Shown in pieces: positions 1-6,717 of a DNA stretch of 6,717 bases. This DNA comes from an uncultured Flammeovirgaceae bacterium (lineage in GTDB: Bacteria; Bacteroidota; Bacteroidia; Cytophagales; Cyclobacteriaceae). The stretch is taken from contig CAMLLI010000244.1 of NCBI GenBank assembly GCA_946480685.1, positions 1 through 6,717 on the forward strand, given 5' to 3'. How positions within the stretch are numbered: position 1 is the first letter of the stretch; each line of letters opens with the position of its first letter. Under the pieces are notes generated by a model. The model was not told where the DNA came from and did no database searches. It was given only the letters and a program-made list of their open reading frames with translations. The translations under genes were made by a program, and so were the position numbers.

Positions 1-162
1 GATACAGTATAAAAGTAAATCTACCGGTGAGGCGGAGAATAGCAGGGTGAGGTGATTTTTAGGTTTTAGTAGTATCAGATTATTTATCCGTAACGGTTCT
101 AGGAATACTGCCCATAATTCATTAAGTTATATATTGCAATAAGCAAATCGTAACTGGTAAAT
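1..162. other. Window edge and leader upstream of the DUF1569 gene
   Basis: No complete gene is visible here. Two + strand frames are open from the left edge: one ends at a TGA at 53-55, the other at a TGA at 48-50. The second reads YSIKVNLPVRRRIAG before its stop and could be the tail of an upstream protein, but about 15 residues are too few to judge. The rest is AT-rich and would be the promoter and leader of the next gene. I could not find a good match to the Bacteroidota promoter pattern (TTTG, then TAnnTTTG about 20 bases later). A short palindrome, CCGT-A-ACGG at 88-96, is within chance expectation. Confidence 0.4.
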
Positions 163-609
163 ATGAAGTCTGTTTTTGATATAGCTACCCGCGAAGAACT
201 GGTAGAGAGAATCAAATCTTTAAACCCGGAAAATAGTGCGCAATGGGGCAAGATGAATGCGTATCAAATGGTAAAGCATTGCACGCTCCATGAAGATATG
301 GTATTGGGAAAGCTGAAAATCAAACGGGTATTTATAGGGCACCTGATTGGCGGCATGCTGCTGAAGAAAGTATTGAAGGATGATAAACCCTTCGGCAGAA
401 ATTCACCCACAAGCTCATTACTGAAAACGCTGAACGAAAGCGGAGATATTGAGCAGCAGAAAAAGGAATGGATAGACAGGCTCGGGCAATATGCTACCTA
501 TACCGATCCTGACTTTGTTCATCCCTTCTTCGGGCCTATGACGAAAGATCAGATCGGTTTCTTTGCCTATAAACACGTAGACCATCATTTGAGACAGTTC
601 GGAGCATAA
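163..609 (+). CDS. DUF1569 family protein (DinB-like superfamily), probable metal-binding cytoplasmic protein
   Basis: This is a complete 148-residue protein without a signal peptide or membrane segment, so it is probably cytoplasmic. The length and layout fit the DUF1569 family, small four-helix-bundle proteins related to DinB/YfiT. The stretch WGKMNAYQMVKHC near residues 28-40 is the family's typical first signature. H39, H138 and H142 are spaced like the three-histidine metal site of DinB-like proteins, the last two forming an HxxxH pair within HVDHHLRQF at the C-terminus. H43 and H141 are additional nearby histidines. The family has no established reaction; DinB relatives include metal-dependent thiol transferases, but nothing here shows such an activity. 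The ATG at 163 has no Shine-Dalgarno sequence, which is normal in this phylum. The kinase gene begins about 200 bases downstream on the same strand, too far to imply translational coupling. I am confident of the gene and family, but not of a function. Confidence 0.85.
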   Translation: MKSVFDIATREELVERIKSLNPENSAQWGKMNAYQMVKHCTLHEDMVLGKLKIKRVFIGHLIGGMLLKKVLKDDKPFGRNSPTSSLLKTLNESGDIEQQKKEWIDRLGQYATYTDPDFVHPFFGPMTKDQIGFFAYKHVDHHLRQFGA

Positions 610-633
610 GCCTGTGCGTTGCGAAACTTCCTG

Positions 634-659
634 TACTATATCCCATTTAAAATATAGTA
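634..659. repeat. AT-rich inverted repeat after the DUF1569 gene
   Basis: TACTATAT at 634-641 is the exact reverse complement of ATATAGTA at 652-659, with a 10-base loop between. It starts 25 bases after the DUF1569 stop codon. The stem has only one G-C pair per arm and no U-tract follows, so it would be a weak intrinsic terminator at best. It could instead be an operator or a chance product of local AT richness. The nonamer TATATCCCA overlaps its left arm (637-645) and recurs at 696-704. Confidence 0.35.
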
Positions 660-766
660 TCAGCGATGCATGTGCATAAAATATGTGCGGTTATGTATAT
701 CCCACAAAGGGCGAATGATCGCATCCAACGGGAGATTGATGAAAAGAAAGTTACCGAAAGGAGTTG

Positions 767-788
767 ATTTCGAATTTATTTTCGAAAT
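767..788. promoter_or_regulatory. Perfect 8-bp inverted repeat just upstream of the kinase start
   Basis: ATTTCGAA at 767-774 and TTCGAAAT at 781-788 are perfect reverse complements separated by six bases (TTTATT). Each arm contains the self-complementary hexamer TTCGAA, so the element is both a direct and an inverted repeat. It ends 24 bases before the ATG at 813. It could be an operator for a dimeric regulator or a leader hairpin near the ribosome entry site. The symmetry is plain in the sequence; a regulatory role is inference. Confidence 0.4.
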
Positions 789-812
789 TCAGGAGTGCAG
801 TACATCGGATTA

Positions 813-3800
813 ATGTCATACTTGTTTGTCAAAGCCCGGGCAAGCATCGTGTTTCTGGTAATAGCAACGCTGTTGCCCGCTATGCATGTACTCGGTCAGC
901 AGGCGTCTTTGCCAGCTGTTTTTGTATATAGCAATACGTTTACCAGCGAGCAGGGTCTTTCGCAAAACAGTATTTCCTGCATCGCCAAAGATCGCGATGG
1001 TTTTATATGGATCGGTTCCGGTGATGGCCTCAATCGATTTGACGGATATTCCTTTATACATTTCAGTCATTCCGATAAAGATACAGCCAGTCTCAGCAAC
1101 GATGTTATTCGAAATCTTTTATTGGACAGTAAGGGAAGGCTGTGGGTAGGAACCTACAACGGACTTAATCTGTATGACAGCGAGAAAGAAAACTTTCGAA
1201 AATTTCTGACGAGTCGCGCGGATAACAACACCATCAGTCAGAATACAATACTATCTCTACTGGAAGATCGAAACCATAACCTTTGGGTTGGTACCTATTG
1301 GGGACTTAATAAAATCAATCTTGAGACATTTGATATCACGCGTTATCACTACCGTGAAGATGGAAGCGGGTTGGCTGATGATGCAGTAAATGCTTTGCTC
1401 GAAGATCGAAACGGTAAGATATGGGTGTGTACCGGTAAAGGAATTAATATCATTGGCGCAAAAGGTATAGAACATACTATAGAGCAAAGCAATGCCCCCG
1501 ATGGATTGACTTCTACGCTAATTGTAAATATAGTGCAGGATTCTACAGGTGCTATATATTTAGGCTCCAACGGAAGCGGAGTGTTACGACTTGAAAATGA
1601 AAATGACCGTACGTTTGAATACTTTGTTCATGTGCCGGGTAAACGATCAGTCGGGGCCAACATTATTTCCTCCATGGCGATTGATCGTAACGGTATACTT
1701 CTCATTGGTACCGATGGCGCGGGGCTATACCGATATGAAGGCGGTGGTATATTTACGCAAATTATTACGCGAGAAAATCGTATACTCAATAACGGGGGGC
1801 TGCATGGAATTTATGTTGATGAAGACAATAATTACTGGGTCGGACTTTTTGGTGCGGGACTAACGTTTATATCCGGAGCACGACCTCGCTTTGAACACTA
1901 CCGCTACTTCGATGCAAACATGGAAAGCATTGGCAAAAATTCAGTGCTTGCTATAGCCGAAGATCATGATCAGAAAATATGGATTGGTACCGATGGTGCA
2001 GGCCTGTATAAGTTTGACCCGGTTACCAAACAGTTTACATCGTATCTGCATTCTCCGAAAAACAATAACAGTCTCAGTACAAATGTAGCGAAGTCGCTGC
2101 TAGTGGATCATAAGAACAACTTATATATAGGCACCTTTGCCGGTGGACTAAATTACTTCGATACCAAAACAAAAACATTCACGCGGTATCTTCATGTACC
2201 GGGTGATACAACGAGCATCAGCACCAATCACGTGTGGTCGCTCCTGGAAGATGGCGATCGGGTGTATGTAGGACAGTTGGGAGGATTAAATGAATTTCTT
2301 CCAGAACGTAAGATATTCAATGCACTTACTATAACCGGTGAGAGTCCTATTACTACCCAAACGGCATCTGTGTTTTGTATTCGTAAAGACAGGCAAGGCT
2401 ATATCTGGATGGGAACGCGACTGGCCGGTATACATCGGTATGATCCTGCAAAAAGAACATTCAAATCATTCCTGAATATACCAGGCGACTCCATGAGTTT
2501 ACCCACGAACGAGATCCTTGAATTCACGCTCGATGCAGATGGAAAACTTCTTGTAGGTACCGATAACAAAGGACTGATCCGGCTTGATCCGGAAAGTTTA
2601 AAATTCACCGAGCTGCTGCCTGAATTCCGCGAGGGAAATATACCTTCTGTACTGGAAGACGAATCACGGAACATATGGTTTACATCTTCCGATGGTCTTC
2701 ATCGGTATGATCCCGCAACAAACAAGATTTTCGACTTTACCGTAGCAGATGGATTGCAAGGCACACAGTATAACGAGGGCGCGAAATTAAAAAGCTCGAC
2801 CGGTGAATATTATTTTGGCGGAACAAATGGTATGAACGTTTTCCGTCCGGAAAAAGTGGTGGAAGACCATAGTAAACCCACCGTTGTATTTACCCGGCTT
2901 AGTCTGTTTCACGATGCTGTGAGGATGAACGACAAATCCGGATTGCTCACCAACAGTATATCAAAATTAAAGAGTATAACTTTTCAGCCAAATCAAAATG
3001 TATTCTCGATTGAGTTTGCGTGTTTGGAGTATAAATTTCCGAAAAAGAATAAATACCGGTATTACCTCGAAGGATTTGATAACGACTGGAACAATATAAA
3101 TGAAAGTCGCATAGCCACCTATACCAACCTTCCGCCTGGCGGGTATACATTAAAAGTAAGTGCTACCAACGCCGATGGCTACTGGAACGATGAAGCAGCC
3201 AGCATTGAGATCATCGTTATTCCGCGGTGGCATCAGCGGCTGGGAGTAAAGATTGCACTGGCAGCATTACTGGTTGCATTTACGATTGCTGTCATTCACA
3301 TACGAACCAATTTTCTCTTTCAGCAGAAGCGTAAACTTGAAGACCTGGTGACACTGCGTACACAGGTAGTGGAGTCGCAGAAGGAAGAGATCAAAGACAA
3401 GAATGAAAAACTGGAACAGGCTTACGAAGAAGTAAATTCGGTGAATGAAGAACTGCAACGCGTCAATACAAATCTTGAAAAGCTGGTAGAGGAACGAACG
3501 GAAGAACTTCAACTCACGATCAAAAAGCTGATTGAGACTGATAAAGGACTTGATACATTTTTATACCGGTCCAGTCATGATTTACGAGGCCCTATAACAT
3601 CATTACTTGGACTGGCGCGCCTGGCTAAAATGCAGAATCAACAAACGGAGTTGAGTAATTACTTTGCCAATATAGAGAGTACGGCCGGTCGCATGTTACG
3701 CTTACTGGGTCGGTTAGGCGATACCGGTTCACTCTTCCGCACGAGGCGAAAAAACGAGAACATCTGCACCGAAGAATTTATTCAATCACTCAAAAGTCAG

Positions 3801-4235
3801 GTAAATAGTTTCAATACCGACAGCGCGGTACAAATAGAAATTGAAAACCAAATCGGAGCATCATTCGAAGGTGACCCGGTTTTGTTGAATCATATCGTTG
3901 TAAACCTGATGGAGAATAGTATAGTCTTTCGAAAGGAAAGCGAATCGTTTGTGAAATGTATACTTAGCCGGGAAGGACAACATATAATTATCCGGGTAAT
4001 CGATAATGGCATTGGTATACCGCAGGAGTTGCGCGACCGGATATTCGAAATGTTCTATCGCGGCTCCGAAAAATCCATCGGTAATGGTTTAGGACTATTC
4101 ATCACCAAGAAAGCCCTTGAGATATTAGATGGTACCATTGAGATAGAAAGCGAACGTCATAAATATACCACCGTTACAGTTCGTATACCTATAGATGCTG
4201 CTCCGCCTGCAGATGCCATGCTATATAATGTTTGA
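813..4235 (+). CDS. Two-propeller (Reg_prop/Y_Y_Y) membrane sensor histidine kinase without receiver or HTH output
   Basis: This is a membrane sensor kinase of about 1140 residues. Numbering is from the ATG at 813, chosen because it directly begins a good signal sequence (KAR, hydrophobic stretch 11-27, likely cleavage near G28/Q29). An in-frame GTG at 795 would add six residues. Residues about 43-680 hold about 14 blade motifs of the type WIGTDGAGLYKFD, matching two seven-bladed propellers as in the Reg_prop family. A Y_Y_Y domain follows at about 690-806 (YRYYLEGFDNDW, then LPPGGYTLKVSATNADG). One membrane helix lies at about 812-834, then a coiled coil to about 910. The kinase core is intact: H-box SSHDLRGP with phospho-accepting H922, N-box N1035, DNGIGI with D1064, and GLGLF at 1092-1096. 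The protein ends shortly afterwards with no receiver or AraC-type domain, unlike hybrid two-component regulators of glycan use. It should therefore phosphorylate a separate response regulator, not seen here. The ligand is unknown; the downstream lyase gene hints at a polysaccharide cue. Confidence 0.93.
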   Translation: MSYLFVKARASIVFLVIATLLPAMHVLGQQASLPAVFVYSNTFTSEQGLSQNSISCIAKDRDGFIWIGSGDGLNRFDGYSFIHFSHSDKDTASLSNDVIRNLLLDSKGRLWVGTYNGLNLYDSEKENFRKFLTSRADNNTISQNTILSLLEDRNHNLWVGTYWGLNKINLETFDITRYHYREDGSGLADDAVNALLEDRNGKIWVCTGKGINIIGAKGIEHTIEQSNAPDGLTSTLIVNIVQDSTGAIYLGSNGSGVLRLENENDRTFEYFVHVPGKRSVGANIISSMAIDRNGILLIGTDGAGLYRYEGGGIFTQIITRENRILNNGGLHGIYVDEDNNYWVGLFGAGLTFISGARPRFEHYRYFDANMESIGKNSVLAIAEDHDQKIWIGTDGAGLYKFDPVTKQFTSYLHSPKNNNSLSTNVAKSLLVDHKNNLYIGTFAGGLNYFDTKTKTFTRYLHVPGDTTSISTNHVWSLLEDGDRVYVGQLGGLNEFLPERKIFNALTITGESPITTQTASVFCIRKDRQGYIWMGTRLAGIHRYDPAKRTFKSFLNIPGDSMSLPTNEILEFTLDADGKLLVGTDNKGLIRLDPESLKFTELLPEFREGNIPSVLEDESRNIWFTSSDGLHRYDPATNKIFDFTVADGLQGTQYNEGAKLKSSTGEYYFGGTNGMNVFRPEKVVEDHSKPTVVFTRLSLFHDAVRMNDKSGLLTNSISKLKSITFQPNQNVFSIEFACLEYKFPKKNKYRYYLEGFDNDWNNINESRIATYTNLPPGGYTLKVSATNADGYWNDEAASIEIIVIPRWHQRLGVKIALAALLVAFTIAVIHIRTNFLFQQKRKLEDLVTLRTQVVESQKEEIKDKNEKLEQAYEEVNSVNEELQRVNTNLEKLVEERTEELQLTIKKLIETDKGLDTFLYRSSHDLRGPITSLLGLARLAKMQNQQTELSNYFANIESTAGRMLRLLGRLGDTGSLFRTRRKNENICTEEFIQSLKSQVNSFNTDSAVQIEIENQIGASFEGDPVLLNHIVVNLMENSIVFRKESESFVKCILSREGQHIIIRVIDNGIGIPQELRDRIFEMFYRGSEKSIGNGLGLFITKKALEILDGTIEIESERHKYTTVTVRIPIDAAPPADAMLYNV

Positions 4236-4522
4236 ACTTCTTTTTCTTTGTTAACCGAAGCTGATAGCAAGTTGCGATGATATATACTTTGCGGTGATTC
4301 GTTGCTAAATTATTTTCCTGACGGTCGTTTCAATCGTTTGCCTGAAAACAACAGGAATGGAACATCATTTATGGGTTTTGGGCTATAATTCATATCCGGT
4401 TCTTTCTTTCATATCCATCTTTAGGTGCCCGTTTAGCCTTTCTCCGCGTGCTGATATATACCTGCCGGCAAGGATAAATCAGTTGCGGTGCGAGCGCAAA
4501 TCAATACCAAAACCAAAACCAG
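4236..4522. other. Intergenic region between the kinase and lyase genes
   Basis: This 287-base gap has no convincing gene; an open frame from 4357 continues into the lyase start in another frame, has no recognisable protein features and looks spurious. The decamer TGATATATAC occurs at 4278-4287 and 4452-4461, and TTGCGGTG at 4289-4296 and 4483-4490, in the same order. TACTTTG at 4285-4291 is one base short of the Bacteroidota -7 consensus TAnnTTTG, and I see no well-spaced TTTG upstream of it. TTCCTG (4315-4320) and CAGGAA (4352-4357) form a loose inverted repeat. ACCAAA repeats 2.5 times at 4506-4520, immediately before the lyase start. No G-C-rich hairpin with a T-tract marks the end of the kinase transcript. 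The gap length suggests that the lyase has its own promoter. Confidence 0.5.
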
Positions 4523-6717
4523 ATGAAAAGAAATTTACTTTTGATCCTGGCATTTATCTGTGCGTACGCGCTCGAGATAAATGCTCAAACTTTCGTGCAT
4601 CCCGGTGTACCGTTCACTATGGATGATCTCAATCACTTAAAGTCAAATCTTACCAAAGAACCGTGGGCTTCTGCATACGCGGCATTTCAGAATGACTATA
4701 GATCGAAGCTTACGTATGGTATGCAAGGTCCCTATGGTACCGTAGGGCGAGCACCCGATGTGAATCGAAACCCGTGGATGAACGACATGGTGGCGATTCA
4801 CAACCTCGCGTTTATGTGGATCTTTACAGGTGATCAGGCATATGCCCAGAAAGCAACCGGTATACTGGATGCATGGGCTGTAACCAACACACGCTGGACA
4901 GGCGATGAGACATTCCTTGATCTTGGAGATTATGCGCAATACTATATTACCGGTGCAGATATACTTCGCTCCACCTATCCCGGTTGGACAGCCGATAATG
5001 ATGCACACGTACGCAACTGGTTTGCCAATATACTTTGGAAAGAAGCTGATGTGCCGAACCCGTTGCGCGGACTGAATCAGGGTGCTATACAAGTAAAGAT
5101 TGCTATAGGTATAGCAGCGTACCTCGGTGACGCTGCCCTATGGCAACAGGCTGTTCAATCGTATCGTACCGATGCAGGTGGTGCTTTGCCGAACAGTTTA
5201 GGCAATGGTCAGGTCGGAGATTCCGGCCGCGATGAAGGCCACTGGTTTGGACAAGTAGAGGCACTTGCGTGGAGTGCTGAAGTTGCGTGGAAGCAAGGTA
5301 TTGATGTGTTTGGTGATCTGAACAACCGTGTACTCGCTTTAAGTGAATTATATACTGCTTTTCATGTAAACAACAATGCGTATATAACCAACTTTATACC
5401 GTTTGGCGGAACATACTCTTACTATACCGGCTGGGGGTCTTCCGGTTCGGCACCGGCCCGGCAGTCGATGCTCTATAATATTATAGCGAATGCCTATACG
5501 TTGCGCAAAGGTGTAGCGGCACCGCATACTACCTATTACCGGAGTCTGATGGGAGAGAGTGGACATTCTTTTCTCTTCAGAAGAACGGTTGATAATTCTG
5601 CTGCTATAGCCCCGAGTCCCGTTCAGCATCCTGCAACTGTAAGCACCACATCGCTCACCAGTATAGATGTAGGTGAAACAGGGCTTGCCGGAAATGCTAT
5701 ATATAGTAACGGTGCGTGGACACTTCGCGGTGCCGGTGATGGTGTTCCCGTTCCCCCGCAGTCACAGCCCGATGCATTTAATTTTGCATTTCAGAAAATG
5801 AATGGTGATGGTGTAGTTGTTGCACGTGTTGATACTATATTAAGCCAGGGCAATGCACAAGCTGGTATTATGTTTCGTGAATCGCTGGAAGAAGATGCCC
5901 GCCACGTAGCACTCGTATTACAAGCGAATGGCGGACTATTTCTCACCTGGCGAAACGCAACAGCCTGGAGTAAAACAAATATATCCTGGAACAATCCTCC
6001 CGGTGGCTACCTCGTACATTTTCAACCGAAAGCTCCGTGGTGGCTTAAACTTGAACGGACCAACGATCGCGTTTCTGCATACCACTCCCAGGATGGAACC
6101 AACTGGACGTGTATTGGTATCGTTGTGAGTCCTTTGGCGGCATCTCCGTATGCCGGTTTATATACTACTTCGCAAAACACATCGTCTTTATCAACTGCAG
6201 TCTTTACCGATGTATCCATGACGAATAGTGCACCAGCCGGTTCACCGGTTATCAGTAGTGCCACTGCAGCAATTGGTACTATAGGTACAGCATTCAGCTA
6301 CGCCATAACAGCATCCGCATCGCCAACAAGTTATAGTGCTTCCGGTTTACCCGCGGGATTGAGTATAAATACAAGCACGGGCGTTATATCCGGTACACCC
6401 ACAGCACTGGGTAAATATCTCATAACCATCAGCGCGACCAACGCACAGGGTACCGGTTCAGCTGTGCTTGTTATGGATGTGTTTAATAATATAGCACCGG
6501 CAGCTCCTGAAAATGTTGCGCTTAACAACACAGCCATCAAACAGGTTACAGTAAGCTGGAATGCTTCAGACAATGCAACAAGCTATACTGTGAAACATGC
6601 TCTTAATGAAGGCGGAACCTATACTGTTATTGCATCCGCAGTAACATCAACAACGTTTACACACGCAGATGCCTTTCCCGGAAATAACTACTATATAGTA
6701 ACAGCTCTTTCGGGTAC
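4523..6717 (+). CDS. Secreted alginate-lyase-family protein with DUF1349-like, He_PIG and FN3 domains (3' end cut by window)
   Basis: The frame is open for 731 codons from the ATG at 4523 to the window edge, so the C-terminus is missing. MKRN followed by a hydrophobic run is a signal peptide, probably cut at NA/Q (A21/Q22). Residues about 25-340 resemble the alginate lyase superfamily (alpha/alpha toroid): NPWMNDMVAIHNLAFMW (83-99), LNQGA with N185, DSGRDEGHW with H240, then AEVAWKQGIDVFGDLNNR. These lyases cleave uronic-acid polysaccharides by beta-elimination using Asn, His, Arg and Tyr. N185 and H240 are good candidates; R313 with Y318, or Y298/Y300, could supply the rest. Residues about 365-570 look like a DUF1349-type beta-sandwich (WWLKLERTNDRVSAYHSQDG), which could bind glycan. 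A putative Ig domain (He_PIG) lies at about 575-653 (LPAGLSINTSTGVISGTPT), and a fibronectin III domain starts at about 658. A type IX secretion signal beyond the edge is likely by analogy but unseen. The family (PL5, PL38 or other) and the substrate are unresolved; alginate is not proven. The gene has no Shine-Dalgarno sequence. Confidence 0.88.
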   Translation, partial: MKRNLLLILAFICAYALEINAQTFVHPGVPFTMDDLNHLKSNLTKEPWASAYAAFQNDYRSKLTYGMQGPYGTVGRAPDVNRNPWMNDMVAIHNLAFMWIFTGDQAYAQKATGILDAWAVTNTRWTGDETFLDLGDYAQYYITGADILRSTYPGWTADNDAHVRNWFANILWKEADVPNPLRGLNQGAIQVKIAIGIAAYLGDAALWQQAVQSYRTDAGGALPNSLGNGQVGDSGRDEGHWFGQVEALAWSAEVAWKQGIDVFGDLNNRVLALSELYTAFHVNNNAYITNFIPFGGTYSYYTGWGSSGSAPARQSMLYNIIANAYTLRKGVAAPHTTYYRSLMGESGHSFLFRRTVDNSAAIAPSPVQHPATVSTTSLTSIDVGETGLAGNAIYSNGAWTLRGAGDGVPVPPQSQPDAFNFAFQKMNGDGVVVARVDTILSQGNAQAGIMFRESLEEDARHVALVLQANGGLFLTWRNATAWSKTNISWNNPPGGYLVHFQPKAPWWLKLERTNDRVSAYHSQDGTNWTCIGIVVSPLAASPYAGLYTTSQNTSSLSTAVFTDVSMTNSAPAGSPVISSATAAIGTIGTAFSYAITASASPTSYSASGLPAGLSINTSTGVISGTPTALGKYLITISATNAQGTGSAVLVMDVFNNIAPAAPENVALNNTAIKQVTVSWNASDNATSYTVKHALNEGGTYTVIASAVTSTTFTHADAFPGNNYYIVTALSG

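Noticed and set aside
816..3512. Several - strand and alternate + strand frames inside the kinase gene
   Set aside because: All overlap well-supported propeller, Y_Y_Y or coiled-coil coding sequence and none shows a domain or its own plausible start context.
4236..4265. Possible terminator after the kinase gene
   Set aside because: There is a T-rich run and a CTTC/CGAAG pairing of only about four bases, with the T-run before rather than after the stem; this does not make an intrinsic terminator.
4281..4291. Bacteroidota -7 promoter element TAnnTTTG before the lyase gene
   Set aside because: The match TACTTTG is one base short and no TTTG lies at the proper distance upstream, so I do not call it a promoter.
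4357..4626. Open + strand frame of 89 codons overlapping the lyase start
   Set aside because: It overlaps the lyase signal peptide in another frame, has no recognisable domain and has an irregular composition, while the lyase frame has a clear signal peptide and domains.
4643..5092. Open - strand frame of 149 codons
   Set aside because: It lies wholly antisense to the conserved lyase catalytic domain and its Cys/Ile-rich translation resembles no protein family; it is a shadow of the lyase frame.
5348..6573. Antisense and alternate frames in the second half of the lyase gene
   Set aside because: The + strand frame here encodes clear DUF1349-like, He_PIG and FN3 domains; the alternatives are low-complexity shadows.
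1..6717. CRISPR array, tRNA/rRNA genes, insertion sequence or attachment sites
   Set aside because: No regularly spaced repeats, cloverleaf-like segments, transposase-like frames or long terminal repeats were seen on either strand.

Overview
The window fits a member of the Bacteroidota, most likely a Cytophagia- or Chitinophagia-like environmental bacterium. The evidence is a large periplasmic two-propeller sensor kinase of the Reg_prop/Y_Y_Y type, a secreted multi-domain polysaccharide lyase, a DUF1569 protein, mid-to-low GC with AT-rich gaps, and no consistent Shine-Dalgarno sequences. The species is not identifiable from sequence reading alone.

All three genes supported here lie on the + strand. 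(1) Positions 163-609 hold a small DinB-superfamily protein of the DUF1569 type. (2) Positions 813-4235 hold a very large membrane sensor histidine kinase. Its N-terminal periplasmic half carries about 14 beta-propeller blade motifs and a Y_Y_Y domain, followed by one membrane helix, a coiled coil, and intact HisKA and HATPase_c domains. It has no fused receiver or DNA-binding domain. (3) Positions 4523 to the window edge hold a secreted protein with an N-terminal alginate-lyase-like alpha/alpha-toroid domain, a DUF1349-like beta-sandwich, a putative Ig (He_PIG) domain and a fibronectin type III domain. It is cut by the window end.

The gaps are 1-162 (edge and leader, no gene established), 610-812 (inverted repeats, one just before the kinase start) and 4236-4522 (short direct repeats, one near-match to a Bacteroidota -7 element, no RNA gene or clear terminator). 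The long gaps argue against a tight operon.

A plausible but unproven reading is that the kinase senses a carbohydrate or other signal in the periplasm, and that the neighbouring lyase attacks a uronic-acid polysaccharide outside the cell. No SusC/SusD pair, response regulator or transporter is visible to confirm a polysaccharide utilization locus. I found no mobile element, CRISPR array, tRNA or rRNA, and no clearly undescribed system. The points most worth a second look are the kinase without an output domain beside the lyase, the unassigned family of the lyase, and the inverted repeat upstream of the kinase.
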